DNA of 64,000 bases from Chalciporus piperatus (Eukaryota > Basidiomycota > Agaricomycetes > Boletales > Boletaceae): contig JBBPTG010000072.1 of the NCBI GenBank assembly GCA_038093975.1, positions 1 to 64,000 of the forward strand, in the 5' to 3' direction. The notes beneath the pieces were generated by a model. The model saw nothing but the letters and a program-made list of their open reading frames with translations, ran no database searches and was not told the DNA's origin. This document shows, one piece after another, positions 1-9,991 of this stretch. Position 1 is the first letter of the stretch; every line of letters starts with the position of its first letter. A program made the translations under genes and the position numbers.

Positions 1-794
1 CACCCAGGATGATGAAGTTTTACGGTCAAGGTTGGCAGCCTTTGACCGATAGCCCCAACGATAAGCAAAATTCGGACATGCTTACAGCCCTGTCGCAGGC
101 GACAGGCATCCCTCAGGACGACCTCCGTTCCTTCCGCCCCGGGACGCGCAATATACACGAAAAGATGATATGGGCTTCGAAGCGAACGACGACTCGGATT
201 GAAGACATGGCTTACTGCCTCATCGGAATCTTCGATGTTAGCCTCACCATCGCATACGGCGAGGGGCACCGTGCGTTCTGCAGGTTGATGGAGGCTATCA
301 TAAACAGATGCGGTGAATGGGAGATCATGGCGTGGGCAGGCAATCCATCCGCTGACAGTGCTGCCCTACCGGAGTCCCCTCGATGCTACAAAGCGCTCCG
401 CGGAGCCCAGCTGGGAGATCAAGGCAGAGAAAACGGGCAGTCCAAGCGGGCATGGCGGGGAGACCGGAATTTTATCATGACTAAACGCGGTTTACAGCTC
501 AAGCTACTCGTTGTCGACCTCCCATCCCCTCACACGAGGCTCTTTGAGGGAGACGATGAAATGGCTGCGGAATGCTCGCGATACGGGAAGTGCACGGTCG
601 GCGTCGTAGACTATTGGTGTTATGATGCTAGTGGAAAGGGGGTGTTGGAGGCCGGGCAAGATCATTTGTGCGTGTTACTACGCGCTGACCCTTATGACCC
701 GGACGCAGAGTGGGAGAAGGTATCGACGGTAGAGCTACTATTTCTGCGGTCGGACGTTGAGGTGAAGAAAGACTTGACTATGCTTTGGTTGTAG
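1..794 (+). CDS. HET-domain protein, 3' part (5' end outside window)
   Basis: This is the C-terminal part of a fungal HET (heterokaryon incompatibility, PF06985) protein, a family implicated in allorecognition and programmed cell death when unlike hyphae fuse. The frame is open from the first bases of the window, before the ATG at 9, and reads PRMMKFYGQGWQPL, the block that normally follows the LQELLAP motif; the gene therefore starts outside the window and the ATG at 9 is not its start. Further on are the family landmarks KMIWASKRTTTRIEDMAY, IFDVSLTIAYGEG and MAWAGNP. The remaining 120 residues are the variable C-terminal part. It stops at 794. A second, broken HET gene lies at 8305-9429 with the same order of motifs, including a similar C-terminal block. 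No effector domain is visible. Family call is firm; role in this organism is inferred. Confidence 0.85.
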   Translation, partial: PRMMKFYGQGWQPLTDSPNDKQNSDMLTALSQATGIPQDDLRSFRPGTRNIHEKMIWASKRTTTRIEDMAYCLIGIFDVSLTIAYGEGHRAFCRLMEAIINRCGEWEIMAWAGNPSADSAALPESPRCYKALRGAQLGDQGRENGQSKRAWRGDRNFIMTKRGLQLKLLVVDLPSPHTRLFEGDDEMAAECSRYGKCTVGVVDYWCYDASGKGVLEAGQDHLCVLLRADPYDPDAEWEKVSTVELLFLRSDVEVKKDLTMLWL

Positions 795-1189
795 TGACAG
801 GCGAACCACGGGTATTTGACACTTCGTGTTCGTGAACAGATCCAAGTTAGTTGTTTGGAATAGCGAGCATATCGAACGACTAGCCCACACTCACTGGCAG
901 TCTAGACGAACCAGGCATACAAACTTGGTTGCGGCGGCGTTCAGTGGACGGTACATGACTGGTGGAACATTATTATAAGCAATTGTCTTCGGAGCGGCTA
1001 GAATGACTCGGGCACAGCTCGACACATGTTCTACAAAGAATCTCATGAATGTTCATAGAGCAAAAAGGCTAAACATCAAGAACCCTATCGACATCATGAA
1101 TACGCCAAGACATATATCACCTGCAGCAGAGAGGTAGTTAATAACTCCTCCAACGTAAATCGTTCAATTGGCACCGTGACATACCTCAG

Positions 1190-1517
1190 GCTGCTACATA
1201 GGGAGTCCATGTCCAATAACCTCGGTCGAGATACCACTTGGGTTCTCCTGCTTCAATGACCAGCTCCCTGGCGAACGCCTTCTCGTCTTCCGGCACTGTC
1301 CATCATGTCCAACTTGTCGTTCAAAGCATGCCACAGAAACGGGAGTTGAACAGCCGTCGTTCAACGACAGATTTGTCTCGTCAAAATCAAGGTCATCATC
1401 CTTTCTGGATTCGAAGAATGCAAGGTGGAGAGGTTTGTGAACCCGCACAAACCCTGCGGGCTTTTTGGAGTCGATTGGGTAGCCGTACCAGAGCAACGGC
1501 GGTCTCAATTTCTGCAA
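1190..1517 (-). pseudogene. Degenerate coding remnant, family unknown
   Basis: On the minus strand three neighbouring frames give protein-like segments that would join with two frameshifts: RPPLLWYGYPIDSKKPAGF near 1515, VQLPFLWHALNDKLDMMDS around 1320, and ELVIEAGEPKWYLDRGYWTW near 1230, followed by a stop near 1190. The composition looks like folded protein rather than random sequence, but I do not recognise the family. I infer a decayed gene fragment. It could also be chance; a translated search would decide. Confidence 0.3.
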
Positions 1518-2226
1518 GGGCGGAGGGATGACTCATACGAAGCAACCGGTCTAGAGAATCTATGTCGTTCAACAAATACTGGCCCTAGAAGCCCGTAAGC
1601 GTAGCCCAGGTTAATTTACTATACCAACTTACTTCAAGTCGGCATACCCTTCCAGACACAAGCACTTCTGGACATGCCATATCACGGTAACGGTCTCGAA
1701 CCCCTGTCCGTTTTATTTGGTCTTCCGAAGACTGAAACCGGAAGGTTCGCTGACCATTCATAAAACGGCCCGGGATGGTTTTGAAAGGAGTATCTTTTGC
1801 CAAAACTCAGCGGATGGGACGTCGAAGTCCGAAACGTCATCCACTGGCAGTGTCTCCAGATCCTGCTACAAGTTGCGCCGGCGTGAACATTAGTAGTAGC
1901 TGAATACCTGAGACCTCCACATCAGGAAAAGGTCACCCGTCTGAGGCGACTGCATGCAGTTGCTGCAGTCGGACAGACGCCATCAGATACTAACTGCCCA
2001 CAGCTATGTCTAGTTCTGCATGCAGACCAATCTACTGCCGACAGTCGCTGGCAGTCGCTGGCAGTCGTAGACAGTCACGGTCAATTCGTACACTATCCAT
2101 CAGCGCATATCGTACATATGCAACCCGTAATCACGAATGAATTGAATTCAATGTAATTAGTGCAGCACAGAAGCCGTATTAGATCGCCTGAGCCACCTCT
2201 CCTCTGACGCGCACCTCGTCTTCGAG
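1518..2226. other. Gene-free stretch with a short tandem repeat
   Basis: No coding region is supported here. At about 2044-2078 there are imperfect tandem copies of a 10-base unit, cagtcgctgg, followed by diverged copies. The word ctggcagt recurs at other intergenic places in the window (for example near 893, 1843 and 28129). Nothing else is seen. Confidence 0.5.
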
Positions 2227-3150
2227 CTAGTACTCATCGTCGTCAAACGGCGTGTTGTCATGTTCGACCACCCCGTCGTCCTCGTCATTCTCGACGTCCT
2301 CGAAATCCTCATTGTCCTCCTCCGAGTCGTCTTCCTGCGCTTCTTCATCGTCTACCGATTCGTCCTCGTGGCCAGTGTCGTTTTCGTTGGCCTCCTCTGG
2401 TTCGATGTCCGATGATACCTCAATCATGGTGCGCTCATCAACTTGTTCCTCCTCTCCACCTCTATCCAATCTCGCATCAAAACCGGCACGGGCCGGCACC
2501 TTGCAGTACCTTTGGGCAGCCTTGGTGATCCTCGCGTACTTGTGTGGTCCGACCTTCTCAACGCTCTCGAAATACTGCAGGCTTTTTTCGCCCCACATAG
2601 CCTCCGAGAAGCTTGCTTCCAACTTAGTCTCGCCCTGGTCTTTGTTACCAGAGCGCCAGGTGTATAGGGCCCGCTCGACCTGGATTGTTATCATATGAGT
2701 AGTCTGCCCACGTAAACACCAATGTAATTTTACGCACCGCCGTCACGGCGAGTATGAGTGCGCCACGCGGAGGTTCGTGATCCACCATGGTGAGGAAAGC
2801 TTGCTTCGTGCGCACGGTGACCGTGTCTTTGAGATGCGACGCGAACGTCTGCATGATTAAGTTCGTCATGAAAGACCCTGCGAGCTAGTACGGAGCAGTC
2901 AGATAATTGAATGTATGTAACGATGTACCTTACCTTCAATTGATTCGGTCCCGCCTGCACGACCTCGCCGTACATGAATGGGAGTCCCTTCCCTAATGCG
3001 AAGTCGACGTACTCCTTGCGCGCTTCAGCTGTCTCGAACTTCTTGTCGGCTGCCCAGAAGGCTTCCAAAGCGTCCATCCCTGCCCTTCCAATGTTTTTTC
3101 TCCAGTCATAAACCTTCTGCATAACCTGGGGCAATGACAGTACTCGCATT
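2227..3150 (-). CDS. DUF6532-type protein, probably 5'-truncated
   Basis: Three exons join cleanly on the minus strand: 3150-2934, 2877-2738 and 2679-2227, with introns 2933-2878 and 2737-2680 (GT-AG) and phases that fit. The product is about 270 aa. Its first 170 residues follow the pattern of DUF6532, a basidiomycete domain of unknown function: an aromatic-rich helix with KVYDWRKN, then FALGKGLPFMYGEV, MTNLIMQTFASHLKD, and a run resembling PPRGALILAVTAVERAL. The C-terminal 60 residues are strongly acidic (Asp/Glu runs), which suggests a nuclear or disordered tail. The domain's usual N-terminal portion is missing: coding similarity ends near 3130, just before the inverted terminus of the mobile element at 3171. 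The ATG at 3150 is the only convenient start and may not be real. The gene may be a non-functional remnant. Confidence 0.6.
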
Positions 3151-3170
3151 GGTCGAGAACGTCCAGGAAA

Positions 3171-3184
3171 TGGACAGTTTGGGG
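3171..3184 (+). repeat. Left terminal inverted repeat of the element
   Basis: TGGACAGTTTGGGG, a perfect inverted match to 8291-8304. It is followed at about 3200-3232 by G-rich subterminal repeats. Confidence 0.75.
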
Positions 3185-3668
3185 CTGAGTTCAGCACACA
3201 GCCTGGGGCTTGGTCTGGGGGCGAGTCTGGGCCATGATCCGCGGCATTTCTCGGCAACGTGACGTCAAGCGGTCGGAGTTTCAAAGGACGATATATCAAA
3301 TTCCTGCTCTTTGCCTCGCTGCAGTCTCGCTGCTCGTCGACTTGCACGCTCGACTTGCACGCCGCCTCTCGGAGTCCCCAACCTGCTCCAAGCCTCAGCA
3401 CACAATCCCGCCCATGTCTCTTTCCCCTGAACTATCTGTCTCTTCCATCATTTCGTCCGCCAGCCCATTTCAATCGTTGCGTTCCAATATGCGTCTTCAA
3501 ATCCCCGCGTGCATTGAATGGCATCCTCGACAACAAGATAAATACCCCCACCCTTCCCTTGCTGTTCTCATCGCCCTCTTTCCCTTTTCCCCCCATCCTC
3601 TCCGTCCTCCCCTGCTTTTGAAGCTCTCTCATCGTCTCCCCCATCGTCTTTCTTCATCTTTGATCGTC

Positions 3669-5627
3669 ATGGCCACCGGGCTTCAGCATACTGCATCGCT
3701 GTCAGCCGCCGACGTCTCTGTTCTCGACGAATTCAATCTACGCGTCACCAGCATCGGCATCGTTCTCGATTGTGAAGGCTGTGGGAACGCCCTCACCCTC
3801 ACCTTGTGCCAAACAGATCGAAGAGGCAACGCGGGCAAGCCCATGGCTCGGGTGAGTTCTCCCTTCGCGTAGTTGCATTCTTTCCTGACTGTCTTTCCGC
3901 AGCACCCTCAGTGCGAGTTCTTCAAATGGTTTCCTCGCCTTCTCGTCTATCCTCAGATTATCGCTCTTATCACATCACTATCCCCTTCGGTCGCACAACG
4001 CGCTGCACCCGGGCCAAGCATCAATGGCGACAAGAAGCCACGCCGGCATGGTAACCGCTGTGCGGGGCCACTCTGCAGACGTTCTGCTGCCTTACGGTGT
4101 GGTCGTGAGATGTGTCTCAGCCACTGCAAGGACGTTGGCGGGTGTCCTTTCCATGGGATCGTTGACCCTAATTCCGAAGAGATCGTTCTCTATGAAGACG
4201 AGTCCCTTGATTTTGCGCCCTCGCCGGCTGCCACTCCTGCTTTTGACTACGAATATGAAGATCTACCTTCGCCCTCCCAATCACAATCTACGCAACCGCT
4301 ACTGTCTCAAGGCACCCGCCAGTCTCTACCCTCATCCTCTCAATCACGATCTTCACAACCGTTACCGCCTCAGGAGACGCGCCACTCAGCCACCAGCTCT
4401 TTGCAAACGGATGATGGAGGCAAGATTCGTCCGCGCATCACCCGGCAGCTTGATCCCCTATGGATGTCTGACCTCAATCAACGCGCAAGGAGAGAGGTTG
4501 AAGACCAGAAGGCTGCCGAGCGCCGCAAGGAGATGGAGCAGGCTGCGAAAAGACGTTTTATCCTCTACTGGTTCGACCAGGTATGTTATAGTCTCTCGTA
4601 CATCTTGCAACAACATTGACCTTATTATTCCTAGGACGATGTTCCTTCCAGTCGACGATGGATTACCAACTGCCCATACTTCCCTCAGTATCAGCTCATC
4701 AGCGACCTCGATGTCCTTTCCGTCCTAGGCGAAGATGTCTCACAGATCGAGGTGTTCGAGCCGTCGCTCCACCAATGGATCGCCGCCGGCCTTGATTATA
4801 CCTTCACTGTTCAATCCGGCGGCCACGTCTTCATCCGCCGCTTCGGCGTCACTCGCTGTGCCTTGTTTGATGATCTTCTCAATGCATCTAAAGATAGTGG
4901 ACGACCCACGCACATCAGACACAACCTTCGAGGGGAACGTGATGGTACTCGTGCCAAGCTGCTCAAACTCAAGGCTTCGTCGCCAATCAAAGAACAGTCC
5001 GACTCCGACATCGAAATTGTCGAGGTCACGATGCGCAAGAACCGCAAGCGCGTTCGTTCAAGCTCAGTGGTGTCAACCGCGGCACATTCACGCTCTTCAC
5101 TATCGCGGGCATCTAGCCTGGTGATGATAGATGAGCTGTCAGGTTCATCTCAACCTCGTAGTCCATCTCCGTCGTCATCAACATCCCCATCTGCCATTCA
5201 CTCATTTGCCACGCAAACTTCCTCATCATCTCTTTCTACCCAACCTCCGCCGCCATCACAGTGTTATCCTGGCCCACTTCATTTACCTGTTGTCACTCCC
5301 GTGCTTGTTCCGACATACGAAGGTCGTCAGGTCTGGCCTCATGGTATGTATACCAAGGATATGGTTTGTGGTTTTCGACAGCTGGCCGACAAGAAGCTAC
5401 AAGCATGCTATCCACCGCACATGCTCTTCAAGATGGTCTTCGGTGTCAGCTTTATCAAGGGCACGTACTACGACAACCTCAAGGCCTGGACAAAAACGAA
5501 CCATCATGTTCTCGCGCAGTGTGAGGCTGCCGGCCGCACTCCGCAGGGTCTTTGGTGCTATTATCTAGCTGCAAGGCGCGAGGCTTTGGGAATGAAGAGC
5601 AAGGTGAAGGCTCGTAAACTCATGTAG
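3669..5627 (+). CDS. GRF-like zinc-finger protein of a mobile-element family
   Basis: Three exons, 3669-3851, 3903-4580 and 4635-5627, all joined in phase 0 with GT-AG introns, give about 617 aa. Near the N terminus a CxxC (C35, C38) followed about 24 residues later by HPQCEFFKWF matches the layout of a GRF zinc finger, a small DNA/RNA-binding module. A second cysteine cluster follows (CAGPLC, CGREMC, SHCKDVGGC). The middle has Ser/Pro-rich linkers, a charged helix (REVEDQKAAERRKEMEQ) and a block beginning SRRWITNCPYFPQYQL. The C terminus carries GMYTKDMVCGFRQL and GLWCYYLAARRE, blocks I recall from multicopy Agaricomycete proteins of unknown function. It is the plus-strand gene inside the inverted-repeat element and converges on the CxC5/CxC6 gene 207 bases away. 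I infer a transposon accessory protein; its exact role is unknown. Confidence 0.7.
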
Positions 5628-5834
5628 ATCCATTCTTTGATTACCTCTTATGTCGTGTTGTGGTCTCCATTGTTTTCATACTACCGTCGTTTTGTCATCA
5701 TGTGGTCCATTGAATCCATTGTCATTCATTGTCATGTCCGTTTCACGCCATGGTCCGAGTAAATAGGACTTGAACAGATCAAAATGTGTTGCATAAAATG
5801 ATCGGGAGGACAGGACAAGAGTAACGAAAGCTAT

Positions 5835-8079
5835 CTAAGCAAGTGTAGGGTGATGAGGATGCTTGCCTTGAGCATCCAGAGTAGCTATGATATACCGATT
5901 GCGCCTGAGAATCATCTCGTCGAGAAAAAAGTCATACTTCACCGCAATCATCTCCCGACAAATATTATGAAATGCACCAAACCAGACATTGGTCTGTTCC
6001 GCGATCGACGAGTTGAAGTAGTATCCGCCCTTTCCATCCATGAGTTCCGGGTAGGCCTTCATATTGCAGCGCTCCTGGCAGAGCGTGTCGCTTGTCCGGT
6101 GCTTCGTCTTGTGGTGGAATGCATCGACACACATTCCGATATTTTGATAGAACGTTATGTTGCGGCTTTCGACTTCGCGCAATGCGTTGCAGTTGGAATC
6201 GTATATGATGTGTTCAGGCTTTCTTGCACGAGGAAGAGAGTATAGCTGCTCAAGGAGGATCTACGAAGGCAATCAGTCGAGAGAGCATCCATGAGGTCGT
6301 CGTCACGTACCAAAACATTCGAGACAGCTTCATGATTATACATCGTTCCACGGCCATTGATGATACCGCACGGACGAACGACGAGTTGTTCGTTATTCGT
6401 GCGTTGTCGTTGAAAAATGGCCTTGATCTTCTTGGGCAACGTCTTTGAAGTGCAGTCCAGGGACTGTGCAGGTGTAGTATCTTGCATGGTGGCTGGCTCG
6501 TGGAGATCTGAGATACCAGTAGAGGTAGTCTTGGCAGGGCGAACAACTTGGACAGCCCCGTTGCGTTCATCATGTTCATACCACTCTTCATGATCTTGGA
6601 CGGCGGTCGAGCCAGACAATGAGGGAGGGAGCTCGTTTCCAAGCATGTCATTGAGCTTGGAGAGGCGCTCACGCTGACCCTTGCTCTTTCCGCTTTCGAC
6701 AGACTCGATATTGAGCTTTTCCATCCGCTGATGGGCGGGGTCGTCACAGGCCTTGTGGACTACCTGTCCATCGCGGACAACAGGGCGATCACAACCCTCG
6801 ATGGCGCACGTGAACTCGAGTTTACGATGGGCAGGGTCAATAGAGCAGAAGCGATGGCGGGTACTGTCGAGGGCATTGGTACAGCGTGGGACAGCGCAAC
6901 AAGGGCGGCCGATGGTGACGCCGTCAGTAACCACAACCTCAGTCTTGACAACACTGTCATCCGGCATGGTGAACAGCCGTGTACATCCATCACATGCGTG
7001 CGGCAGTTCTTCTTGACCATGCATGATGATTCGCTCGGTCCGTTCGCGCATGGCATGAGAGAAGCGCTCCTTCTGATCTCCGTCATGGGGTAGAGTGAGT
7101 TGAAGATGACGACGAGTATGATCGTCCAATAAGGCAAGAAGGGAAAAGGCATCCCAAACAGCTTCGGTGCGTATGGAAGTGCTGAACTGTGATGGAAAGG
7201 GAGTGGTAATGGTGGAGCGGCGAGATTGAGCAATATCATATAGACGAGCACAGTTGGTGGCAGATACTCTAATGTAGTACAGTTAGCAAACAACGAGAGA
7301 GAGAGAGAAAAAATATGTACGCGACTTGCATAAGATCCATCCAGTGCATGACGAGCTCATGCTGGACAAACTGGTGCTCGCCTACTTGCAAAAATTGGGG
7401 GATGCCTGGGTAATATGTGCGCATGTTGCCTTTAACATGATAATTGTTGTGGTAGTTGGTATGACATTCTATTATGATCTGTCGTCAGTATTGTAACTTG
7501 AAGTAAAAGACGATGACAAGGAACGTACCTCGACAGCGCAGATGCACCGACCATGCTGGATGAGCGCCACGCGCAAGAGTGAAGAGGACAACTTGGCGCT
7601 GCTCTGCCTTCTTGAGGAGCGTGCCGGCTAGAGAGGACTGACACTCAGGATTGATACATCGCTTTGCAGGAGGATATAGTGTGTACATGGCTTGTAAAAA
7701 TGAGCTTGAGATGGAATGGGGTAAGGGAAGCCTTACCAATCCCTTGCGAGAGCCCATGTTCGCGAAAAAGCTCGTTGTCCATCCTCTGTGCCTCTTCCCG
7801 TGAGGGTAGGCTCCATACCAAGTCGCAAACGATGTCCCACAAGTCATCCACTGCCTGAGGGGGAATTCGTGTGATGGCGGCAAGAAAGAGTGTGATAGCA
7901 GGCGGAAGAACAGAAGGCACGTCTTCTGGGGAGACAGACTGTGGTTGCGCTAGGTGGATGTCATCTTTGAGCAGTGCGGCGCAGCGGATGAAGGTATCAA
8001 GATCCGAGTACGATAGGTGTGCGAGGGCGTCATGTTGAGCAAGTGAATAAAAGAGTTTGGCAGCAGATCCCGGTACCAT
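5835..8079 (-). CDS. CxC5/CxC6 cysteine-cluster protein associated with KDZ transposases
   Basis: Five exons on the minus strand (about 8079-7737, 7690-7529, 7469 to about 7325, about 7268 to 6310, about 6261-5835) join in frame to roughly 640 aa. After an N-terminal helical region, CINPECQ and the downstream CRECH pair form a CxC5-type cluster. A CxC6-type cluster follows: CDGCTRLF, then CAVPRC, CSIDPAH, CAIEGC and ACDDPAH. The last 140 residues (IIYDSNC, VDAFHHKTKH, NSSIAEQTNVWFG, FFLDEMILRRNR) resemble the C-terminal part of KDZ transposases. The KDZ (Kyakuja-Dileera-Zisupton) group is a DNA-transposon class expanded in basidiomycetes, and such cysteine clusters accompany its transposases. 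The ATG at 8079 is chosen because further upstream the frame runs into the element's terminal repeats. The gene looks intact. It may be a derived transposase or an accessory factor; the sequence does not decide. Confidence 0.75.
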
Positions 8080-8290
8080 GGTGAGCGAGTCTCTGGATGT
8101 CCTTAGCAGACCACAGTGGGCGGTGGGCAAGGTGGATGACATGCGACAGGTGGGAATTTGGCGCAGCGCAAGTTGGCACGGGCTAGGTTTGAAGGTCCGA
8201 CGCTGCCGCGGCACATCGGCTGGGGGTAATCTCCGTGCTGACCCCCATACTGACCCCCACACTCGGTCCCACACTCGGCCCCATGCTGGA

Positions 8291-8304
8291 CCCCAAACTG
8301 TCCA
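8291..8304 (-). repeat. Right terminal inverted repeat of the element
   Basis: CCCCAAACTGTCCA on the plus strand, the exact reverse complement of 3171-3184. G-rich subterminal repeats (minus strand) fill about 8226-8290. Confidence 0.75.
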
Positions 8305-9429
8305 ATCTCCAGACATTCTGGAGAAGCTGCTCAATTTCTGCGACAAAGCCAGAACCGACTTTGGTTGCCAGTACGTCTGGTCAGACACCTGCTGTATCGA
8401 CAAGGAGAGCAACATCGAACTTGACGAGACGATTCGCTCAATGTTCGGTTGGTACAGCATCACGACTGTTTGCATCGTCCATCTAGCGCAGTCCAAAACC
8501 GTGGACGATTTCGGCTCGGAATCATGGTGGACTTTACAGGAACTCCTTGCGCCGCGGGTGATCAGGTTTTATGGGAAGGACTGGCAACCTATCTCTCGCG
8601 AGGAAAATGTGAAGGGCGACAAAGCTATCAAAGAAATCTGGATGGCTATCGAGGTGGTCACGGGCCCTGTCCGCTTCGCCATACGCAATCAGCATGTTGA
8701 TGTCGAATAGTCCAAGGAGTGAGTATGCAACATTCTCGATTTTCATCGTCCGCCGCTTGGATGCCCACACCATCTTCTCCGCTACCCTATCACAGGAAGG
8801 GAGGAACTGCCAACGGTCGTTGCGCGAGATCCGTGGTATTGGCTGATGGGAGCGATCGCAAACGCATGTGCTGACGCATCGTTCTTTGCGTGGGCGGGGA
8901 AGCCTTCGCCCTACTCCCGTGCCCTCCCCTCGTCGCCGGCATGCTACATGAGACTAGATCCTCGAACTCCTGTCAGCTCGTTCAATCGTCGACATCCTTC
9001 GTACGAAGTAACCAAGCTCGGGGTGCTTGTCAAACTCCTCATGATCCCAATTCGCTGTAACGTCCTCGGGGATGACGACGGTCGAGAAATCGGCCTTTCT
9101 ATCACTCCTCATAGCCTAGAGCCCTTGCTGGTCGGGGCTGAGATTCCGCATCGTAGGATTACATGATGGGGATCGTCAACTTCCGTAGCATGGATGACGA
9201 TGCCTTTGTTGAGGACGGGGACCAATGTCACTGCTTGGTACTAGCGAGAGAGCATACCGACGACCTGGGTTGGATCAAGGTGAATACGGAATGCGTGATC
9301 GTTGTCCGCTGTGTAGAGGATATTTGTCAACCATGCGACAACGTACTGTTGTATCATACAGGAGGCTATGATGGCGACCTTCTCCGACGTGCTCATCGGT
9401 ACAACCCTGTTATCGAAACTGTTGATTAG
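8305..9429 (+). pseudogene. Broken HET-domain gene with internal inversion
   Basis: The plus strand encodes HET-domain motifs from about 8305: CQYVWSDTCCIDKESN, MFGWY, WWTLQELLAPRVIRFYGKDW, up to VVTG near 8664. The next expected blocks (RVAEKMVWASKRRT, NVAYSLLGLFDINMLIAYGE) are not on this strand. They lie on the minus strand between about 8839 and 8664, so this piece is inverted. The plus strand then resumes with LMGAIANACADASFFAWAG from 8840. A frame change near 9160 separates the final block (MGIVNFRS to 9429), which matches the C-terminal block of the HET gene at the window start. The N-terminal part of the domain is absent; homology begins right at the element's right terminus. The WFTRG-like residues before TLQELLAP also appear shortened. 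The gene cannot make an intact HET protein. Family identity is firm; the order of events is inferred. Confidence 0.8.
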
Positions 9430-9991
9430 GATGTGTTGTTGAACTACGTACAGCAACGACGCCTATCTCGTACCGGTTACTCTTAGCCCGCCCTGTGAAT
9501 GCAAAGAACTTGCTAGTATACTTTGAAAGTCCCTCACGGGACTTTTTGAAAGCGACTTCGTGGATGCAACAATTGTGAGCCGAGAGTGCATGTTCTACTG
9601 CAAAGATACTTTCCTGTAGAATCTGATCGCTTTGGCTATTGAGATATGCTTCTCCATTCCATTGGCGGCGTTCCGAAGTGCTTCCAGGGTACTCACAGGA
9701 ATCTCGGGACCCACGGTGGCGACTTGCCAGGTAAGTCACAGATTGGTCAAAATTTGGTCAAGCAGGCCAGACAACAGTGAGGAGTCCAGCTTTGCGACAA
9801 TGCTTACAAGTACAAAAAAGGGATAGCGTAACAGCGTGGTCCGAAATAAAGTGTGGAGAGGCGCATGCACATAAGAAACGGTGGGAGTAAGAGATACGTC
9901 TAACACGAGGTCACGCAATATGCAGAAAACCATATCAGATTCCCAAGTAATACAAGGTAAAAGCCAAAGTACTCACCTATTCATTTCCCTC
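9430..9991. other. Gene-free stretch
   Basis: Short open frames occur on both strands, including a 109-codon one on the minus strand, but none resembles a known family and none has supporting splice structure. No feature is supported. Confidence 0.4.

Larger units (their letters stand above)
3171..8304. mobile_element. KDZ-like composite DNA transposon with inverted termini (5.1 kb)
   Basis: The 14 bases TGGACAGTTTGGGG at 3171-3184 occur again as the exact reverse complement at 8291-8304. Inside both ends lie G-rich subterminal repeats (about 3200-3232 and 8226-8290) with similar units such as GGGGGCGAGTCTGGG and, inverted, GGGGCCGAGTGTGGG. If the terminus starts at GGACAG, the element is 3172-8303 and is flanked by AAT on both sides (3169-3171 and 8304-8306), a possible 3-bp target duplication. 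Between the termini are just two genes, convergent, stopping at 5627 and 5835: a GRF-like zinc-finger protein and a CxC5/CxC6 protein of the type associated with KDZ transposases. No separate full KDZ transposase is present. The element ends next to two damaged host genes (DUF6532 left, HET right). The termini are seen; the classification is inferred from cargo. Confidence 0.7.

Noticed and set aside
2040..2080. CRISPR-like or centromeric repeat
   Set aside because: Only a few imperfect copies of a 10-base unit without regular spacers; a simple short tandem repeat.
2252..2698. Ser-rich plus-strand frame of 148 codons
   Set aside because: It is the reverse of the acidic tail of the DUF6532 gene; the low-complexity serine run is the mirror of Asp/Glu codons.
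8057..8300. HET gene start at 8057 on the plus strand
   Set aside because: The residues from 8057 to 8300 are repeats of the element terminus and promoter, not HET sequence; the HET similarity begins only after the inverted repeat.
8080..8496. N-terminal extension of the CxC5/CxC6 gene upstream of 8079
   Set aside because: The frame stays open through the terminal repeat and into the HET sequence on the other strand (W-G repeats); homology to the family starts near 8079.
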